NCBI GenBank assembly: GCA_964058805.1
Contig: CAXKVV010002168.1
Coordinates: forward strand, 1-64,000
Reading direction: 5' to 3'
Origin: Schoenoplectus triqueter
Taxonomy: Eukaryota > Streptophyta > Magnoliopsida > Poales > Cyperaceae
DNA length: 64,000 bases
Positions within the stretch are counted from its first letter, which is position 1, and each line of letters opens with the position of its first letter. Positions 40,251 to 52,400 of this stretch are shown one piece after another. The translations under genes and the position numbers were made by a program. The notes beneath the pieces are model-generated. The model was not told the DNA's origin. It saw only the letters and a program-made list of their open reading frames with translations, and did not search any database.

Positions 40251-40610
40251 TGTGCGACCCTTTTTCGCGCCTCTCCTCACTCAGGAAAAGAATCGAGTGA
40301 GAACGGCGGAAGAAGGACACGGTACCACCTTCAGATGTATATTTATGTATTTATTTTTAGGATTATACATCCAAGGGCTTTTTTTTAGTGATTGTGGGAA
40401 CTTTATTGTTCCAGTGAGCGCAGGCCCTCACTGTTAATTACCCTGGGCTATGAACCCTAGGAACCTTCGATGCTAAGAAAAAAGAATTAGAATATAAATA
40501 AAATTAATTAAATAGGTCATTTTGAGTAACGAGAACTAATCAACAACGATTATCCTTGGTTTTGTTGTTTTAATGAACCTGTGTGGTAGCTCAAACCATA
40601 ATACGAGACT

Positions 40611-41230
40611 GGTGAATCTGGGTGTTCTTATACCTTATAGATTCAATTATCAGAAGATGGTGAATTTGGTCCACTTAATTATCTTACTGATCTTCTAAAT
40701 CATGAAACCCTATGAGTTTATAATTTAGGATGTTTTAACCTGAGCGTTTTGGGCTTTGTTATGTTTGATTTATTGGGAACATGTGAGATTTGGGTCACTT
40801 GACTGTCTTACCAATCTTTCAGATTATGAAACTATGCTAGCTCATAATCCAGGCAATGTAAACCTGAGCGTTTTGGGCTTTATTAGGTTTAATTATCAGA
40901 AAAATGGGTGAGATTTGGATCACTTAGTCATTTAATTGATCTTCTAAATTATAAAGTTTGAAGCGCTATGCCAACCTACAACCTAGGTATTTAAAATCTA
41001 AGCATTTTGGGCTTTATTAGATTTTCTTATCAGGAAGCCGGTGAGATTTGGGTCACTTAATGATTTTTTACTGATCTTCCAAATTATGAGATTTGACGCA
41101 TTGTCAACTTATAATCTTAAGTTTTACGTGTTTTGTTAGGTTTATTTATTATAAGAACGAGTGAGATTTGAATCACTTGATCGTCTCAAATGAATTTTTG
41201 AGTTGTGAAATCTAAAACGTTTTATAAGTT
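40611..41230. repeat. Degenerate ~125-bp tandem repeats inside the LTR
   Basis: A core similar to GGTGAGATTTGGGTCACTT recurs at about 40651, 40780, 40905, 41039 and 41160, with spacings of roughly 121-133 bp. Between the cores a second shared phrase, GCGTTTTGGGCTTTRTTAGG, and a third, GATCTTCYAAATTATGA, recur in the same order. The units are clearly related but diverged. The corresponding part of the other LTR (60399-60882) holds only the first four, because its deletion begins inside the fourth unit. Confidence 0.75.
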
Positions 41231-41262
41231 CATAACTTAAAGAATTGAATTTAGTATTTATC

Positions 41263-41284
41263 ATATATATATATATATATATAT
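41263..41284. repeat. (AT)n microsatellite
   Basis: An uninterrupted run of AT dinucleotides lies within the LTR segment that is missing from the other LTR. Confidence 0.9.
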
Positions 41285-43954
41285 TTAGAAGGTGTTTAAG
41301 ATCTATTCTATTTATTTCATTTATTTTAAAGGAGAATTTTATTTTTGAATTACTTCATTTATTTGAAAATAATTTTATTTTCGTTTATATTTATAAGAAA
41401 GGAATTTTAGGGTTACCATATTTTATTTATTATTTTTCCTGTTTTTAGTAAAAGGTTAAAATTTTTAGAGAAAGGTTAATATTTTATTTAAAATTATTTA
41501 TAAATTAAGAGAATTATTATGTATTTATGAATTTATTAAATCAAAGATGAACTTCACTTCTTTTTTTTTTGTTCATATATGTTTACTTACCTTTATATTA
41601 TGTTTATTATTTAAAAGAAATTATCATTATTATTTTATGAATAAAAATATTTATGATTGTGAATATCTAAAATAATTTTATATTTTAAGAATTATTTATT
41701 AATTAAGAATCTATTTATTATTATTTATTTTAGTTTTATGAAAACTAAATATTTCGTTTGTATAAAGTTCTGTGTAAGGTATGAATAATTTAGAAATAAA
41801 TTTTGCTTAATTTGGAGCTTTGGAGGGTTTTGAAATAATTTATTTTGGTTGTATTTTATTATTCATAAAATTCTTTGGTTCTTTTATTCTTTTATTATTA
41901 TTATTTCTTTTTACGTGATGGGTTAAGTTCAGCTTTATGGAATCAGACCGAATTTACTCTTTCTATTTTCATTATCCTTGAGCTATTTCTTTCTTTGCTT
42001 TCCTTTGAGCCTGATTGATTATTATTGTTTTTATCGTTAAGACATTATAGAAAATAAGCTCTAGTCTTCTTTCTTTTCTTGGACCTCAATATGAGCCATC
42101 TGACTTCTTTATTAGGCCAACCTTAAGTGTCTGATGTTCGCTTGAAAATTAATTAACTCTCTTAACATTTATTATGCAGTGGATTAAACATCCAACGATT
42201 TTGATCTTTTATTACTATGCCAGATTTTTGTGAACTGTTATAAATTCTAAATTTTAGTACGACAACTTTGAGCTCTCAATTTTCATGTTCTTCTTTATGA
42301 TCTGAATCTCAATTTACATCATATAAGTATATGAGTCATGCTTATGCACTTATTTCATATATCTTCAAGTTTATAACAATGCTTGACTTTTGTACTGATA
42401 TGCTGGTGTTTGCCACTAATTTGAGTTTTTTTGAAAAGAATTCTACAGTTATGATAAGGAACTCATATTTGGATTTCAGAATATTCTCAAACATTTATTA
42501 AGGAATCATTCTTTCGGGTAATTTTTGAAGGTTGTTTTTTTTTGTATAGTATTTCATTATTGGATGACAATTACAGAAGATAACAAAGTATCTTTTGGTA
42601 CTAATTCAGCAATAATATCTGACATGATTCAAATGATTTAAAATAAAGCTTCATGATTTTATACCAAACAAGTTCCATGCACTTCTACTGACTTATGAAA
42701 GAGGAAAAGACATGTCCGCATTATTTAAACAATTTAAAGTAGTGGTTTTCTTTGAAAATATATAGGAAAACATTATTTGATATATTTTTTTAAACACATA
42801 AAACAAAACACATGCATCGTATTTACAAATATATATACCGTTTATTTTATGTTGTGAGGAATAAAAGGGACTGACAAGGGTCATTTCACCATAACATATC
42901 AATTTTATCTGATAGAAAAATTAAGTAGAAGATTATGAATAACTTTCATGTTGATCATATTTTTATTTGGTCAGGTTTGGACATATTTACAAATCAGTCC
43001 TTGTTCAGGGGTCTAAATCAGAAAAATAAACCTGTCAGAATCGTTTTACTCTTTTGAACATTCAGAGATTAATATTTTTGTTTGAAATTTTTTGGTTAAG
43101 CATTATTTACAATAGAGTTTGAGAATATAAAATAAAATATATGTGTCATATTTACAGAAAGGTCCAACTCAAATGATATTTTTGTGATTTTTAAGAGAAG
43201 GATGCAAAATTATTGAAATATTTGGGTTTTTATGCAACATTTCTAAAAGTGACATACTGGGACAAAGTGACAGTAAGACACATTGGGTAATTTAAAACAA
43301 CTTTTATTTTTGAAGTTTTTTATTTGACGCCATTTTGGTTAAGTTTCAAGTGATTCTGACCAAAGTGTTAAAACTGTAATTAATGAATAGTTAAGAGTAA
43401 TTAGGGTGTTTGGGTACTCAAAACTTTATATTTTTATCTCAAAATTTACAGTTAGACTCTATTATTTATGGAAAATAAGAATATAAAATAAAATTTATAT
43501 GTCAAATTTATAGATTGCTACAGTTTATTGGATCATTTTACTGCTGCCAGTAAAAGAGAAAAATCAGAGGGTATTTTTGGGATTTTAGAAAATCTGTTTA
43601 AAAGGAGATTTAAACAAGCTTAAGGGATTATAAAGAAGAATATTTATAACAAATTTTATGTAGGTAATCTTCTCATTTAAGACAATAATAAACAAATTTC
43701 AAAATAGTTTCTCGGAAAAATAAGAACAATAATGGGTCTTGAATTGTTACTATAGTAAATGTTTATATGATTCTTATTATGAAATATTACTAAAACTGTA
43801 ATGCTACCTTATTTATACTAAATATGAGTTTTAAGGATTAACCTTTTTGCAAAAGAGTTTAATTTTCAGAAAAATCATCAGAACATGCTAGTATCTTTCA
43901 TATTTTGTGTAAGGTTTATTAAATGCTTAAAACATTAGTTTCTCCAGATGGCAA

Positions 43955-44033
43955 GCACTCGCGGCTGTATATAACCGGCACAAGCCTTACAACTTTTCAA
44001 GATTAGGCACTCACGGTTGTATATAACCGGCAC
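43955..44033. repeat. Pair of 27-bp repeats with an inverted-repeat core in the 3' LTR
   Basis: Copies at 43955-43981 and 44007-44033 differ at two bases and are 52 bp apart. Each contains GTATATAACCGGCAC. The second copy has a 5-bp inverted repeat, CGGTT and AACCG, around GTATAT. Both copies are kept unchanged in the other LTR (61400-61426 and 61452-61478). They might be protein-binding or RNA-structural elements, but nothing in the sequence proves a function. Confidence 0.7.
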
Positions 44034-44836
44034 CAAAATCAAGAAAAGCTCTTATTGTTAAAAAAAACTTAAAGTTGCTACTGTAGTTGATTTTTGTTTT
44101 ATAGTTTCAAACATAGAGTTTCATATAACCAGGAATAATCTGAGAATACGAAAAGAATCTAAACTAAATGAAAATAAATGGAAAAGGTCCAGAAACAAAA
44201 GACCATGAAAAAAAAACAAAAAAAAAATGTTTTTAACTTTGAGGTGTATGTCTTTATGTAGAAGAGTTGAAAGTCAAGTTATATAGTTCTAAACTAGTTT
44301 TCTCTTACTTTAAAACAGGAGAACTTAATAATATTAGGGAGCGATCTCATCCAGACCTACATATAATCATTTTTTTTAACTCCTCAGAGTTGATTTTTTA
44401 TTTTATACTGGACTCACAGATCTGTTTATATTTATATGTATTCAAGCTTCTATCTAACATCCAACAGAGCTTATGGTGTAGATTGAGGCTGAATCAAAAG
44501 GAGAAAACGAAAAGGGAAGAAACAAGATGCAAATAAGAAACAGCAAATAAAAAGAAAAGAGAGAAAAAAAACAAACGTAACAGTACTTGCAAAACTCTAT
44601 TTCATTGCACAGATTCATATTTACAACTATAACATCAAAACAGAATATGATCCACAAGATCTACCTATGCTATTATCTCTATCTAGAGGTTCTGAAACTG
44701 AATATGCGTAGAGTTTGCTGGTTTCAGAAAGGAAGAAAATTTTTGAGCAGAGTATAGGCTTGTTAGAGATATGAGATGGAGAGAGAGGGGGCTGGGTTGT
44801 GTATCTTGTCGCCAGGGAAGCTGCTATCTTGGATGC

Positions 44837-44846
44837 CTTTAAATAG
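44837..44846 (-). promoter_or_regulatory. TATA-like box of the LTR promoter (3' LTR copy)
   Basis: On the minus strand this reads CTATTTAAAG, preceded by a pyrimidine-rich CCGCCTCTCCTCT and followed by a CT-rich stretch typical of plant leaders. Upstream on the element strand lie a perfect CCACATGTGG palindrome (44962-44971, an E-box type site) and an ATTGGG/CCAAT motif near 44950. This layout suggests the U3 promoter. It is a sequence-based guess with no transcript evidence. Confidence 0.5.
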
Positions 44847-47373
44847 AGAGGAGAGGCGGTTCATACGAGGTGTGATGTGTCGAAGGTATAACATTCCCTT
44901 AAAACTACTCCAACGACGCTCCATTTGATTCCTTCTGTTAGAACATTGCCCAATGATTGAGCCACATGTGGACAGTCGGTTGCAGAACAGTCCAAAGTTC
45001 TGAGAGTGTTATTTGCATCGCAAGTTTAGCTAGTGAAGGCATATATACATGGCAATCGCATCATTAGTCCTTATGAGCTGGCATTTTTTTTTTGGAATTA
45101 TCTGAAAATTAATCTTATCACACACCAGGTATTCTCTGATAATCTGAGCCGTCGATTTGGTGTTTAAGAGCTGAGCTTCTTTTACTAGAAACTAATACAC
45201 TAGTGTCGTGGGACCCACACGAAGCTCTCTGAGCTATCAACTTGATCTTCTATGCATCGGGATGTTCTATTCACCTCTTAGCTGAGCTAATTTCTTCTTT
45301 GATGTGAATATTACACAGTGGGTTATTTTGAAAAACCGATTGCTTCTTTGATCTCTCCTTGGTAAGATCTTTAGAAAGGTGTAAGGGTCTGATTCAATTC
45401 GAAACATTTCTCTCATCACCATTTTTGTTTTTCTTATCAGAGGAGGAATCGGGGAGAAAAAGAAAACCAGAGAAGGGTTGCTTGAGTTTAAATTGACCTC
45501 TTATTTGCTTAGACATGGTGCACATGAACCGTTCTCTTCATTATTTTTGGTTCACAAGGAATAAGTCTACACCTCCTTCCTTCCTTTATTTTTTTTTCTC
45601 TGAAATAGATTAGGAACATCACATTTAATGTAGATCATGAGGCATTTTTATGCTGATTGTGGGCCTGCAAGCAACTCAATCCACGAATTAAATTATTTCT
45701 CCCCTTGATTAAATTTGAATTTTATCATTATTTTAAACTTTTGAATTTATTTTGAAAGCTCCCCGGCTCCAAAATTCATCATAATTGACACAATTTTTTT
45801 ATAAATCATGCCAAACATTATGGTAATTTTTTTATTTTTGCCCTTTGATTAATCATCAATTAATTATTTTGGGGCCATAATTAATTGATTTAATTTGATT
45901 AATTGATTTTTCCCGACTTTTATAACTCCAAAAACATCAAATGATATATCAAAATTCTCATAATTTCATGGAGAACCCAATTCTTTCATAAAATTTGAGT
46001 TTTGAAAATTTTGACTTTGATGAGGTTTTCGATTTGAATCTCCCAAGCTTTGGCAATGAATATTTTTTCTGAGAATTTCTAATTTCTTTAAATTTTATCC
46101 CCAACCCTTGGGTCTTTGGGCTTGATCTAAGCTTTTTGGGCCTCTATTATGCTTAATGGGTCTACTTGGGCTTTTTCGGAATACTAGGCCTCTCAGGCCT
46201 GACCCAAGTTTTAAATATTTTTTTAAATTATTCCCCGAATATTTTCAGGGGTAAACAAAGAGCCACCCACCAAAGCGGGTCATGAACACTTTGAGAATTG
46301 ATGGGCCTGCTTTGGTGCATTCTAAGTTAACACTTATTCTTCTTATGAATGGTCTTCTATCCAGATGCCTTCATCTGAAGAGGTTTCAACTTTACTTCTT
46401 CAACACAAATTTTCTAATTTTCTTTGCTCCAACAAGGTTATCTTTGACAAAAGATACATGGCTCGGGACACTTTGAGTCTGAAGCGCTATGCCAACTCAC
46501 GTCAAGGCCTGCAATTATCGGAAGACAGGCTAAGCTTTGTATGTCTGATCCGACCTTCTAAGTCATGAGCTCAAAGCATTCTGTCGGCTTTTGGACTTAG
46601 GTCTCCAACTCCTTACGGAAGCAATCTTCGATTAGAGTTTTGTTTGAAGAAGTTTCGGCTTGAATTCTTCGTCTGACGGGATCTTCAATGGAGTACATTT
46701 GTTCCAAAAAGTTTCAACCCTGATTTTTTTGGTATAGATTTTGGATTTAATTTCTTTTCTGAAAGGTCTTTACTCAGATGCCTTCATCTAAAGAAACTCT
46801 TGCTTCACTTCTTCATCCACAGGGAATCTCAGATTTCGCCTTCGATGCATCCTTTGGCTGAAGAGGTTACAACTTGAGACCTTTGTCTGTCGGGATCTTC
46901 GACAAAGCACATTCGCTTCAAGTGATTTCAACCCTAACTTCTTTTCCTTTCAGCTTATACTTCCGTGTGTTTTTCTTCTGGTGGCTTGTTTACCCGATAT
47001 CCTTTCAATGGGGCTTCGTACCTCAGATTTTCATTAGGAGATTCTAGCCTTGCCTGATCTTTAATGAACTTTTGGTTTCACCTTTCTTTGCTCCTGATAA
47101 GCTCGTATGCTTGTTGTTTGTTTGCTCGCATATGTTGTTCAATCAGCATCTCTTCTTATCAGTATTTTTGACACAGCTTCACGGAGGGACCATGGTATTT
47201 AAGAATACCAATCCTACCTGTATTGACCTCTAGGCCAGGTACAGAGTGAACCCGTTTATCCTTTTATTACTGACGGATAAACTTGTCAGTATCAATTGTA
47301 TTATGGATTCAATTGATAACACCATTTTGTGGATACTTCATGTATATATCATTTAAAAGTGGAAGCTCACACA

Positions 47374-47383
47374 CTCTCCCCTC
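47374..47383 (-). other. Polypurine tract
   Basis: On the element strand this is GAGGGGAGAG directly followed by TGTGTGAG, the proposed first bases of the 3' LTR. A G-rich purine run abutting a TG start is the expected primer site for second-strand synthesis. No comparable purine run followed by TG was noticed between the integrase stop and this point. Confidence 0.8.
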
Positions 47384-48439
47384 ATTTGTGCACTTTTGCG
47401 TGCTAAAGTGAAAACTCACCATCGCTCGTCTCCTCTTATTTTATTTTGTGGAAGTGTGGTGCTTTTACGGATGAATGCACCCAACCTGCTTTGTATGACA
47501 CTCTTGGTGTCGGGGACAAAGATGACAACCCCTTTTCAGAAAATATATATTTTTATTTTTATAAAATATAGTTTTTTTTATTATTTTTATTTAACTGTGT
47601 TTTGTGGAGGAATATTATTTATTATTAATATATACGAAATTTTTTATTTTTTTATGCCCTCAGAAGTGACTATGGATAGTCACCAATCTGCTCGACCTAT
47701 CCCTTGGTTTTCACCGCAGGCGACCATGATGAGCAGCTTTCCTCATTGGGCGATACAGATAGTTTAAGGGACAAACTGTAAACCCTGTCTATTTTTATAT
47801 TTATTCTGGATCAAATAGACAAACCCAGTGGTGTTCGTATTATGGGCCCAAACACCCTAGCCACCTTCTCGGCTTTCCATTGTGTGGTTTCGCCTTGGAT
47901 TCAAACTAAGTTTAGCTTGACCTTCACGGCTTTCCGATTTGGGGTTTTAGCCTTGAATTTTGACTAACCTCAGTTTGATTATGGAGGTTTTCCATTTTCT
48001 TGGTTTTAACCTCGTACCTATATTGGGTTTGTTTTGCTTTTTGACAACTTTCCTATTTGGGGTTTTAGCTATGCACCTTTGTTAGGTTATGACCTTGATA
48101 CTCATGCCCTTTTATTTTATCTGACTTGTCGTCCATCTACTTAGCCTTGCTTCGAGCCACTTCTCGGACTTGTCAAAGTCTTTATTCAACTTTATTGTGG
48201 GCTTCTTAAAACCTCTTATTCGGGTTTTGTAAGCTCCTTGAAACCCTCTAATATAATTCTTTATTAGCAACCCGCTTATTAAATCTTTATTTCATTTTTA
48301 TCTCTAAGCTTCATAGATTTTCTTATTATATGTACATAATTTTTATTATGGGCTTCTTTAAAGCCTCTTATTTTATGCACACGATGGGCTTTCTAAAGTC
48401 TTTATTTTATTTTATTTTATGTTCTTGGATTTGGAAGGT
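47384..48439 (-). other. 3' untranslated region between integrase and polypurine tract
   Basis: About 1.06 kb of T-rich (plus strand) sequence has no credible reading frame. It contains a degenerate minisatellite (47870-48105). It also contains three copies of a phrase like GGGCTTCTTAAARCCTCTTA, at about 48199, 48351 and 48385. Tat/Ogre elements are known to carry variable tandem repeats at this place. The short plus-strand open frames here are not supported as genes. Confidence 0.7.
47870..48105. repeat. Degenerate ~58-bp minisatellite in the 3' UTR of the element
   Basis: Four units begin with a YTTTCC phrase followed by GGTTTTAGCC or a close variant, at 47873, 47930, 47988 and 48048 (spacings 57, 58 and 60 bp). 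The units are diverged. The period is close to that of the satellite array, but the base composition and sequence are not alike by eye. Confidence 0.65.
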
Positions 48440-49471
48440 TTATGTGTAGTACTTCTTGAGGTATCTCCCACTGATTGGTGGCAAAAGCCTGTTCCCTTTG
48501 TGATCGATGAGTTGATATGCACCCACCTCATACACTTTCTCAATGACATATGGTCCTTCCCAATTTGGAGAGAACTTAGACCCCACATGTCTACCGATGA
48601 TCGGTCTCTTCAGTACTAATACCAATTCTCCTTCCTGGAATGTTCTTAGGCGAGCCATTTTATCATATGCTTTCGCCATTTTTGTTTGGTAAAGCTCCAG
48701 ATTTTGTTGAGCTATTAATATTTTCTCATCCATCGCATCTAACTCATCCAGCCTGAGTTTACGATGTTCCTCCAAAGTCATTTCTGTTTGCATAGCCACC
48801 CTTAAAGATGGTAACTCTACTTCCAACGGTAAAATTGCCTCAACTCCAAATACAAGAGAATACGGCGTTGCTTGCGTTGGGGTCCTGTATGTGGTTCTGT
48901 AAGCCCAAAGCGCCTCTAAGAGTTTATTATCCCAATCGTGTTGATTCCCTTCGATCGTTTTCTTCATAATGTTGATCAGGGTTTTGTTGAACGCTTCCGC
49001 CAACCCATTGGCTCTTGGGTTATAAATTGAGGAATATCTCCAGTCGATCTTAAAACGTTCCGCCAAAACATATAATTTATTGTTCTTAAATGCTGTCCCG
49101 TTGTCAGATATAATCCTTCGTGGAGTACCGAATCGGTATAGCACATAGGTTTTGAAAAACTTGACCACATCTGAAGCCTTGACCTCTTTAAGCGAAATTG
49201 CCTCCGCCCATTTTGTGAAATAATCCGTCGTGGCGAGAATATACTTGTGTCCTTTCGAGGTGGGCGGATCAATTGGCCTTACTATATCTGTGCCCCAAAT
49301 GCTGAACGGCCATGACGACACTGTAGGATGTAGTGGGCTTGATGACTGATGTATGAACGGACCATGAATTTGACACATGTGGCATCTCTTAGCATGATTT
49401 TCACAATCAGCCACCATCGTTGGCCAGTAGTACCCCATTCTCTTGATCTTGAGGCGCATCTTTGGTCCAGA
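48440..49471 (-). CDS. Integrase part of pol, cut off from RT by one in-frame TAG
   Basis: This integrase segment inserts element cDNA into host DNA. From the first Met at 49459 it encodes 339 residues. The second half of the HHCC zinc-binding domain is C26 and C29; its two histidines lie upstream, before the stop. The catalytic core has D58 (in GTDIV), D119 (in SDNGT) and E155 (in NGLAEAF), the D-D-35-E spacing of retroviral-type integrases. A GPY motif follows (residues 302-304), then a basic C-terminus ending in KYYT before TAA. The frame is the same as the RT frame upstream, and only TAG at 49474-49472 separates them. A separately translated product starting at 49459 would lack the N-terminal histidines. 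All catalytic residues are intact, so the damage is confined to the stop. Confidence 0.93.
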   Translation of the reverse strand, partial: SGPKMRLKIKRMGYYWPTMVADCENHAKRCHMCQIHGPFIHQSSSPLHPTVSSWPFSIWGTDIVRPIDPPTSKGHKYILATTDYFTKWAEAISLKEVKASDVVKFFKTYVLYRFGTPRRIISDNGTAFKNNKLYVLAERFKIDWRYSSIYNPRANGLAEAFNKTLINIMKKTIEGNQHDWDNKLLEALWAYRTTYRTPTQATPYSLVFGVEAILPLEVELPSLRVAMQTEMTLEEHRKLRLDELDAMDEKILIAQQNLELYQTKMAKAYDKMARLRTFQEGELVLVLKRPIIGRHVGSKFSPNWEGPYVIEKVYEVGAYQLIDHKGNRLLPPISGRYLKKYYT

Positions 49472-52400
49472 CTAGTGTGCACCGCATAAGCCAGAATGAA
49501 CTTCCTTCATTACTTGCTCGGCTTCCTGGTAGGAGATGCATCGTAACCATAATTGATCAAATGATCTCCTGTAAAGAGTGTCATTTAGATACACAAATCG
49601 AAGAACCCGCTTCTTTATCTGGTCTCCTGCTGCTTTCTCTTTTGGAAGGATACCTTGCTTGAGGTAATCGATGAAAGGCCGTCTCCAATCATCCTTCTCA
49701 GAATTAGCCACCAACGTGTTTATTTGGTCTGAGCTTTTATCCAAATAACATTCATCTTCCACTTCAGCAAAATAGTCATCATCTTCTTTAGTGAAGCACA
49801 GAGATAATGGTCGTCGGCTTCTAATGGTTAAATGAATTTCATGCAAATCAGGTTCGCTTAACTCCTTAGCTACCTTTGCGAGGGCATCTACTTTGCCATT
49901 CGCGGCTCTTGTGATTTTATTGAAGATGACTTCAGGTATTTGCTTCACTAACTCTATCGTTTTTTTGTAGTATTGTACCAATTCTGGTTTCAACACTTTA
50001 TATTTCCCTGTAACTTGATTTATAATCAATTGTGAATCACCGAAAACATATAAGCATTTGATTTCTAAATCGATAGCCATCTCAAGGCCAGTTATCAAGG
50101 CTTCATATTCAGCCTCATTATTGGTGCATGGTTCCATTAATGCTAGCGCATGTCTTGCAATGCCACCTTCTGGGGTGACAAATACTAGATCTATCCCTGC
50201 CCGAATTATAGGAATATCAGGTCCCGGGAGTGGCCTTATTGATGACGCTCCATCAAAATACATTTCCCATACGAGATTATTTTGCTGGATATTCATGACT
50301 TCTTCATCTGGGAAATCACACGATAAGAGAGAATCGTCTGGAATTGGATGTGCTGCCAAGAAGTCCGCCAATGCTTGCCCCTTGATTGCCTTTTGTGGTA
50401 CACATGTGATGTCGAATTCTGTCAATATAATTGCCCACTTGGCCAGTCTCCCCGTGAGCATAGGCCTCATCATTAGGTATTTAAGCGGATCCACCTTTGA
50501 TATAAGGATCACCCGATGAGAAATCATGTAATGTCTCAACTTCTTGGCAGCGAAAATTAGGGCTAGACAATGCTTCTCAATGGGTGTGTACCCGTGCTCG
50601 GCTCCTATCATCATTCGACTAAGGTAATACAAGGCATTTTCTTTCCCATGCTCATTCTCTTGGGCTAGAAGAGCACCCAAAGACCCTTCTAAGGCAGTTG
50701 TATACAAGATTAACTCTTTCCCAGGGATTGGTGCTGCCAAAACAGGAGGGTTAAGCAGGTATTCTTTAATGCTGTCAAGCGCTTTTTGGCAGTTTAAGTC
50801 CCATTTGAATGGGACATCTTTCTTCGTAAGTCTAGTGAAAGGTTGAATTTTTCCAGATAAGTTCGCTATGAAGCGTCGAATATACGCTAACTGTCCCTGT
50901 AGTGAGCGTAAACCTTTAAGGTTCTTGGGAGGAGGCAATTCCAAAATTGCTTTGATTTTGCCTGAGTCGATTTCAATGCCTCGGTGGCGTACAATGAAGC
51001 CCAGAAACTTCCCTGATGATACCATAAAGGCACACTTCAGAGGATTCAATTTGAGCGAATGCAACCTCAACCTATCAAATACCACTTTCAAATGGCTAAG
51101 GTGTTCTTCTATTGACATGGCTTTCACAACCAAATCATCCACATAACACTCGACAATCTTATGTATGAGATCATCGAATATTTTAGTCATAGCCCGCTGG
51201 TATGTGGCACCTGCATTCTTGAGTCCGAAAGGCATAACTGTATAACAATAGATACCAATTGGGGTACGAAAGGCCGTGTGTTTTTCATCTTCGGCCGCCA
51301 TCTTGATTTGATTATACCCCGCATATCTATCCATAAATGAAAATACTTCATATGATGAAGTATGGTCAATGATGATTTCCGTGACTGGTAATGGAAAATC
51401 ATCTTTTGGACATGCCTTATTAAGATCTCGAAAATCAACGCATATGCGTATTTGCCCATTTTTCTTTTTAACGGGAACTATGCTAGACACCCATTCTGGG
51501 GTTTCTTCTTCCCGAATAAAGCCAGCTTTAATCAACTTCTTTGTTTCTTCAACCACTTTTTCTTCAAGCTCTATTCTCATTCGTCGAGGTGCTTGCTTTA
51601 TGGGTTTAGCATCAGAATCAATTTTCAATTGGTGAACTGCAACTTGCGGGTCTAAACCGGGCATCTCTTCATAACTCCATGCGAAACAATCAACATATTC
51701 TAAGAGTAGCCTTTTTAGCCTTTCACTTTCTTCCGGTGCGAGTGATGCGCTGATGAAAGTGGGCCTAGGATTCTCTTCACTTCCCAGGTTAATTTCTACC
51801 AAGTCATCGATAGTATTTGGGGTCTTTTCCATTTCTTTCTTTGTGTTCTGAATTATTGGTGAGACTTCATTCTCTTCCTCTTCCTCAATGGGTGTTTCAT
51901 TGCATGACGCCATGTGACATTCAAAGAATTGCCTGCATACTTCTTCAGGGTTTAAAAGATCCTTGTCAGATTCATATCCTAAACCTCTTGAACTCTTCAT
52001 TTTCCCATCCAAACCCATCACTTGTTTGAAAGAGCCTCTCCAAAGCTTTTCAAAATTCTCCATTTGTGATCTCGGAATTGACTTTGGGAGTTTAGCCTTC
52101 CTGGCCAACTTTCGCACCTTTCTCCCATAATATTGGGAGGTTTCAATCTGCACTTCTTCTTTATTAAGAATGTTATCTTCATCATCCCATTCTTTCCATC
52201 CATCTCTCTGATGATCATCGTTGGTTAACTCACTTCTGTAAAATATGATAGGCTTATGCCTAATTATTTTACCTTGGGATTTTTCTTCTTTTGGGGGTAC
52301 TATGAAAGTACGTAAGACTTGTACTTGATTGACTTCCCGAGGTGTAAGGTCTTTGTAGCGATTTTCCGGGACCTTTTCAATTGCCAATGATGTCTCGCCT

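Larger units (their letters stand above)
40251..47373 (-). repeat. 3' long terminal repeat, about 7.1 kb
   Basis: It starts on the plus strand with TGTGCGACCC at 40251, the same sequence that begins the other LTR at 60039. It ends with CTCACACA at 47373, directly beside the purine tract. On the element strand it therefore runs from TGTGTGAG to GTCGCACA, with short TGTG/CACA inverted ends. The right boundary is inferred from the purine tract and TG/CA rule, because the other LTR is cut before its end. Contents: degenerate 125-bp repeats, an (AT)n run, a pair of 27-bp repeats, a TATA-type promoter and otherwise AT-rich DNA. No gene is recognised; small open frames inside (for example 44267-44536) look like chance. 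At 7.1 kb it is long even for this group. Confidence 0.88.

Noticed and set aside
44267..44536. Small plus-strand frame (89 codons) and similar small frames in the LTRs, also at 61711-61980
   Set aside because: The frame is present in both LTR copies only because the LTRs are nearly identical. Composition is that of AT-rich noncoding DNA, and no domain is recognisable.
40251..48439. Placing the 3' LTR end at the integrase stop
   Set aside because: A polypurine tract followed by TGTGTGAG, matching the TG/CA rule, lies at 47383-47366. A 1-kb 3' UTR with repeats is normal for this group.
50058..50519. Plus-strand frame of 153 codons opposite pol
   Set aside because: It is antisense to the RNase H region, whose motifs are clear on the minus strand.
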